Origin: Oscillospiraceae bacterium
GTDB taxonomy: Bacteria; Bacillota; Clostridia; Oscillospirales; Acutalibacteraceae
Direction: 5' to 3'
NCBI GenBank assembly: GCA_009786735.1
Contig: WQRM01000069.1
Location: 1 to 7,825 of the forward strand
Length of the DNA: 7,825 nucleotides
Shown: positions 5,526 to 7,825 of the stretch, in pieces
Layout: each line of letters opens with the position of its first letter
Numbering within the stretch: position 1 is the first letter of the stretch
Position numbers and translations under genes: made by a program
The notes under the pieces: generated by a model
Database searches by the model: none
Told to the model about the DNA's origin: nothing
Seen by the model: only the letters and a program-made list of their open reading frames with translations

Positions 5526-5987
5526 ATGAAACTTTTCATCTTCTTCATCCTGCAATGGACCTGGGGCATCACGCAGAACGTCGTGGGCGGCGTGGGCTGG
5601 CTGTTGCTGCGCGCAAAACACCGCAGCGAGCTCTGCCACGGCGTGTGCGTCACCTACGTCAACACGCCCAAGCGCTTCGGCGGCGTGAGCCTGGGCATGT
5701 TCGTCTTCGTCAACGCGAAATACAGCGAAAGCGCCATGAACGACATCCGCATCCACGAAATCGGGCACTGCGTGCAAAGCATGCTGCTCGGTCCGTTGTA
5801 CTGGTTCGTGGTCGCCCTGCCCAGCGTGCTATGGTGCAACCTGCCCATGTTCCGCAAGCGCCACAACACGCCCGAAACCCGCTTCAACTACTACGACCTA
5901 TACTGCGAAGCCTGGGCCAACCGCTGGGGTGTCAAGTGGACGAGCACCAACTTCATTAACCCCGGCTACGCCAAGTGGAACGCCTGA
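5526..5987 (+). CDS. Membrane-associated zincin-like protein with HEIGH motif
   Basis: This is a 153-residue protein with a hydrophobic N terminus (residues 1-29) and a second hydrophobic segment (about 84-104, SMLLGPLYWFVVALPSVLWC). Between them is RIHEIGH (75-81), the HExxH zinc site of gluzincin-type metallopeptidases. A plausible third ligand is Glu128 in YCEAWANRWG, 47 residues downstream. A conserved-looking NYYDLYCEAWAN (121-132) and a short C-terminal tail complete it. I recall similar small HExGH membrane proteins annotated only as hypothetical in Clostridia; peptidase activity is therefore inference. The start is ATG 5526, with GAGGG at 5515-5519. It is separated from the GNAT gene by composite repeat B and from zapA by a perfect 30-bp palindrome and a weak terminator, so it may be a separate transcription unit, although no promoter is evident. 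Confidence 0.75.
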   Translation: MKLFIFFILQWTWGITQNVVGGVGWLLLRAKHRSELCHGVCVTYVNTPKRFGGVSLGMFVFVNAKYSESAMNDIRIHEIGHCVQSMLLGPLYWFVVALPSVLWCNLPMFRKRHNTPETRFNYYDLYCEAWANRWGVKWTSTNFINPGYAKWNA

Positions 5988-6006
5988 TTTTGCGCTCGCC
6001 GCGCGG

Positions 6007-6036
6007 GGGTACCTTTTCTTGCAAGAAAAGGTACCC
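6007..6036. repeat. Perfect 30-bp palindrome
   Basis: GGGTACCTTTTCTTG (6007-6021) is followed immediately by its exact reverse complement (6022-6036), with no spacer. It is symmetric in sequence and lacks a T-run on either side, so it does not look like a normal intrinsic terminator. It begins 19 nt after the stop of the HEIGH protein gene. It is not related to the short hairpin repeats elsewhere in the window. Candidate roles are a cruciform-forming site, a transcript-protecting hairpin or a dispersed repeat. Confidence 0.85.
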
Positions 6037-6090
6037 AAAAGAACCTAGATTTGATTAGGCTATCGTAGACCACAGCGAAGCGACCGAGCC

Positions 6091-6109
6091 CCACCGCAGG
6101 TGGTTTTTT
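6091..6109 (+). terminator. Weak intrinsic terminator before zapA
   Basis: A 5-bp stem CCACC (6091-6095) / GGTGG (6099-6103) with loop GCA is followed by six T. The stem is short, so termination may be partial. No promoter is visible between it and the zapA start, so zapA may depend on readthrough. Confidence 0.5.
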
Positions 6110-6138
6110 CAAAAAAGTTGCAAAAGAAGGAGATTTCC

Positions 6139-6462
6139 ATGGACGACCAAACCACCGTGCGCCTAAGCATCTGCGGGCTAGACTACATACTGCTCACCCA
6201 AAAGGACGAAAGCTACATGCAGGCCTTGGGGCAGCAGCTGCAAGTCACCATGAACCAAATGATGCAGCACAACACGCGGCTGTCGGCCACGCAGGCGGCG
6301 GTGCTGTGCGCGTTGCGCGCGATGGACGAAGCCTTCGACGCGCAAACCGACGCCGAAAACCTACGCGAGCGCATCGGTGAGTATCTCGACGATGCCACAC
6401 AGGCGCGACGCGAAGCTGCCATGCTGCAAAGCGAAATCACCGACCTCAAGCGCAGAAAATAA
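6139..6462 (+). CDS. zapA: Cell division protein ZapA
   Basis: ZapA binds FtsZ and promotes bundling and stability of the Z ring at the division site. The product is 107 residues, within the usual range. The N-terminal globular part reads TTVRLSICGLDYILLTQKDESYMQALGQQL (5-34), followed by NTRLSATQAAVLCALRAMDEAF (45-66), both typical of the family. From about residue 67 on it is a charged helical stretch expected to form the coiled coil for dimer and tetramer assembly. The start is ATG 6139, with AAGGAG at 6127-6132 and a 6-nt spacer; the frame runs upstream through a terminator, which rules out earlier starts. It is followed directly by a strong terminator whose stem begins in the stop codon. 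In Clostridia zapA often lies near a U32 peptidase gene; the gene starting at 7817 could be that, but only its first codons are visible. Confidence 0.93.
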   Translation: MDDQTTVRLSICGLDYILLTQKDESYMQALGQQLQVTMNQMMQHNTRLSATQAAVLCALRAMDEAFDAQTDAENLRERIGEYLDDATQARREAAMLQSEITDLKRRK

Positions 6463-6490
6463 CCGCTACTATCACAGTAGCGGTTTTCTT
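6462..6490. terminator. Strong bidirectional intrinsic terminator between zapA and the BACON gene
   Basis: A 9-bp perfect stem ACCGCTACT (6462-6470) / AGTAGCGGT (6476-6484) with a 5-nt loop is followed on the plus strand by TTTCTT. On the minus strand the same hairpin is followed by a T-rich run (TATTTTCT), so it can also end transcripts of the convergent gene. Its first base is the last base of the zapA stop codon. Confidence 0.92.
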
Positions 6491-6500
6491 GCTTGTGCAA

Positions 6501-7550
6501 TTACATCCAAATCCAGCCGAAGAATATCCAACGCAAAATCCACTGCATCCACGGCTCCCAGTAGTAAAAAAACGGTCTGTGCGGGCGTTGGGTGAAGACA
6601 AGCGTGTAATATTCATCGTTGCCTTCCGTGGTCACCGTCACAACGGCATTGCGCTCTTCGCCATCGTTGTGCGGCTCAGATACTGTGAACGTGTTGCTTT
6701 GTTCATCCACGGCCAAAACCAGCCAATCAACATCCGCGGTAACTGTCCACGGTGTGGTTGCCGTCACATGAAACTGCCAGCTGCATCTTCCCGCTGAACC
6801 ACAAAGAATAAAATTGCTCGGGTTTGCAATGGGACGAATGCCGTCGCTGACGACCGAAAGCGCCAGCGCGGAACGCGTCATCGTAAGGGTAAACGGACCA
6901 TCCTCCCAATGCCGCGGTGCAGCAATCACAAAAACCGGCACGCCCGCATGAAAAAAAGCGCTGCGGTCATCGCTTGTGCCGTTGACCAAAATGTTCAGCT
7001 GTGCGTCCAACACGCCAATGTCCACTTCATTGTTCGTCACCATATAATAGCGCCCGCTTTGTTGCGGCGTGAACACAAACATGCTATGCTCGGTCAACGT
7101 CACGGTTTCGCCCGCCACCAGTTGTGGGTGCGGCTCATCACTCGCCACCAAATACTCTAGATGTTCAAACTTGTTTATGCTTTGTTGCGCGCTCAGCGTC
7201 CTAACACCCTCGTAGTAATAATGAAACACTACCACCGTTTCCACGCTGCTGCCGCGTATCGTGGTGACAAAATACCAGCGAATAAACCACCAGCTTTCCC
7301 CATCCACGCTGTACCACCGCTCAAGCAGTCGCCCATGGCAGGTGCAAACACCATCATAAACCAACCTAAGATTCACTGTCTGCGGTGAAATATCCAAGTT
7401 AATGGCATCGCTAAACACAAACTCGCCCGTCCACTCCGCATGCAGGGTAGCCCCTTGATGGCTTGCGGACGGCGACTGCGCGGCTGCAACGAGGCCTAGC
7501 CCGCCCAACAGCAACAACGAAGCCAGCAAAATCGCTATAAAACGTTTCAT
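6501..7550 (-). CDS. Secreted BACON-domain protein with Trp-rich C-terminal tail
   Basis: This is a 349-residue exported protein. A signal peptide covers residues 1-24 (MKR, long hydrophobic run, VAAA). Residues about 30-130 are beta-like and aromatic-rich (RWYSVDGESWWFIRWYF, 78-94) and unrecognised. Residues about 147-226 resemble a PPC-type domain (FVFTPQQSGRYYMV, then DDRSAFFHAGVPVFVIA). Residues about 255-322 match a BACON domain (TTPWTVTADVDWLVL, ERNAVVTVTT, YTLVFTQRP). It ends in a strongly aromatic tail, WEPWMQWILRWIFFGWIWM (331-349), with six Trp, perhaps a membrane anchor or sorting signal. The start is the ATG ending at 7550, with a perfect TAAGGAGG (7556-7563) and a 5-nt spacer. 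It has its own promoter and runs opposite to its neighbours. A role at the cell surface, perhaps in binding, is inference. Confidence 0.85.
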   Translation of the reverse strand: MKRFIAILLASLLLLGGLGLVAAAQSPSASHQGATLHAEWTGEFVFSDAINLDISPQTVNLRLVYDGVCTCHGRLLERWYSVDGESWWFIRWYFVTTIRGSSVETVVVFHYYYEGVRTLSAQQSINKFEHLEYLVASDEPHPQLVAGETVTLTEHSMFVFTPQQSGRYYMVTNNEVDIGVLDAQLNILVNGTSDDRSAFFHAGVPVFVIAAPRHWEDGPFTLTMTRSALALSVVSDGIRPIANPSNFILCGSAGRCSWQFHVTATTPWTVTADVDWLVLAVDEQSNTFTVSEPHNDGEERNAVVTVTTEGNDEYYTLVFTQRPHRPFFYYWEPWMQWILRWIFFGWIWM

Positions 7551-7587
7551 GTTGTCCTCCTTATTTTGTGCTAATAACACTAAATTC

Positions 7588-7616
7588 ATTATACCACACC
7601 CGTGTATTTTTGTCAA
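7588..7616 (-). promoter_or_regulatory. Consensus extended -10 promoter of the BACON-domain gene
   Basis: On the minus strand TTGACA (7611-7616) and TATAAT (7588-7593) are both perfect and 17 bp apart. A TG two bases before the -10 makes it an extended -10 promoter. It is followed by an untranslated leader of about 30 nt and a perfect Shine-Dalgarno sequence, which predicts strong constitutive expression by the housekeeping sigma factor. Confidence 0.92.
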
Positions 7617-7670
7617 GATAATTTTATTTTAGAAAGAGACTCGCCCCTCATCAACCCGCCCACTCGAGCG

Positions 7671-7745
7671 GCTCCACCGCGTGCGGGGGAGCTGGCGCCG
7701 CGCACGAAACTTTCGTCTAGCACGGCATTGGCGCGGCGACTGAGG
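7671..7745 (+). repeat. G-tract hairpin element upstream of the last gene
   Basis: This has the same plan as 4098-4142. First is a GCTCC...GGAGC hairpin (7671-7675 with 7688-7692, extended by CCGC/GCGG), then TGG. A variable stem follows: CGCCGCGC at 7696-7703 with GCGCGGCG at 7731-7738, which encloses a small ACGAAA/TTTCGT hairpin at 7704-7716. It ends with GACTGAGGGGG (7738-7748 region). The rest of 7617-7816 holds no gene or promoter that I can support. Confidence 0.7.
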
Positions 7746-7816
7746 GGGCGCGGCTTGATGGCGTGTGGAGCTACATCATCAACGCAGGCATGTGCGAATT
7801 TGAATAGGAGATACCC

Positions 7817-7825
7817 ATGACTGAA
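7817..7825 (+). CDS. Start of a plus-strand gene cut by the window end
   Basis: ATG ACT GAA (Met-Thr-Glu) begins at 7817, preceded by AGGAG (7806-7810) with a 6-nt spacer, which is a good ribosome binding site. Only three codons are visible, so the product cannot be identified. The position downstream of zapA would suit a U32-family peptidase, but this is a guess from gene order. Confidence 0.55.

Overview
The window looks like a chromosomal segment from a moderately GC-rich Bacillota, most likely an uncultured or gut-type member of the Clostridia. The evidence is consensus SigA-type promoters, strong AGGAGG-like ribosome binding sites, lipobox lipoproteins, and the Firmicutes-typical order ylxM / ffh / rpsP / khpA / rimM. 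No rRNA, tRNA, CRISPR array, transposase or phage gene is visible.

Layout. Bases 1-120 hold two DnaA-box-like sites and a perfect TTGACA-17-TATAAT promoter. A plus-strand series follows: ylxM (GTG start at 174), a lipoprotein (633), ffh (1222), a small Cys-rich lipoprotein (2689), rpsP (3012), khpA (3254), rimM (3537), rlmH (4147), a GNAT acetyltransferase (4813), a membrane-associated HEIGH-motif protein (5526) and zapA (6139). zapA ends in a strong terminator (6462-6490). The terminator also faces a minus-strand gene (7550 down to 6501) for a secreted BACON-domain protein with its own perfect extended -10 promoter. A new plus-strand gene begins at 7817 and runs off the window.

How the genes fit together. 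The core genes serve translation and protein targeting: SRP GTPase and its putative partner YlxM, ribosomal protein S16, a KH RNA chaperone, the 30S maturation factor RimM, and the 23S rRNA methyltransferase RlmH. The cluster is unusually interrupted. A lipoprotein separates ylxM from ffh, a second one separates ffh from rpsP, and rlmH sits where trmD and rplS usually follow rimM.

The most distinctive feature is not a gene. Most intergenic gaps from 2566 to 5525, one coding region, and the gap before 7817 are filled with related palindromic elements. One family is a short hairpin with constant ends (CGGG...CCCCTAC) and a stem that varies symmetrically. The second is a G-tract element of the form GGGGGA-hairpin-GACTG-GGGGG. 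Both combine into a composite repeat of about 172 bp, present twice in direct orientation around the GNAT gene, with a 100-bp core identical in both copies. In two places the elements run right up to a start codon and seem to have replaced the normal ribosome binding site.
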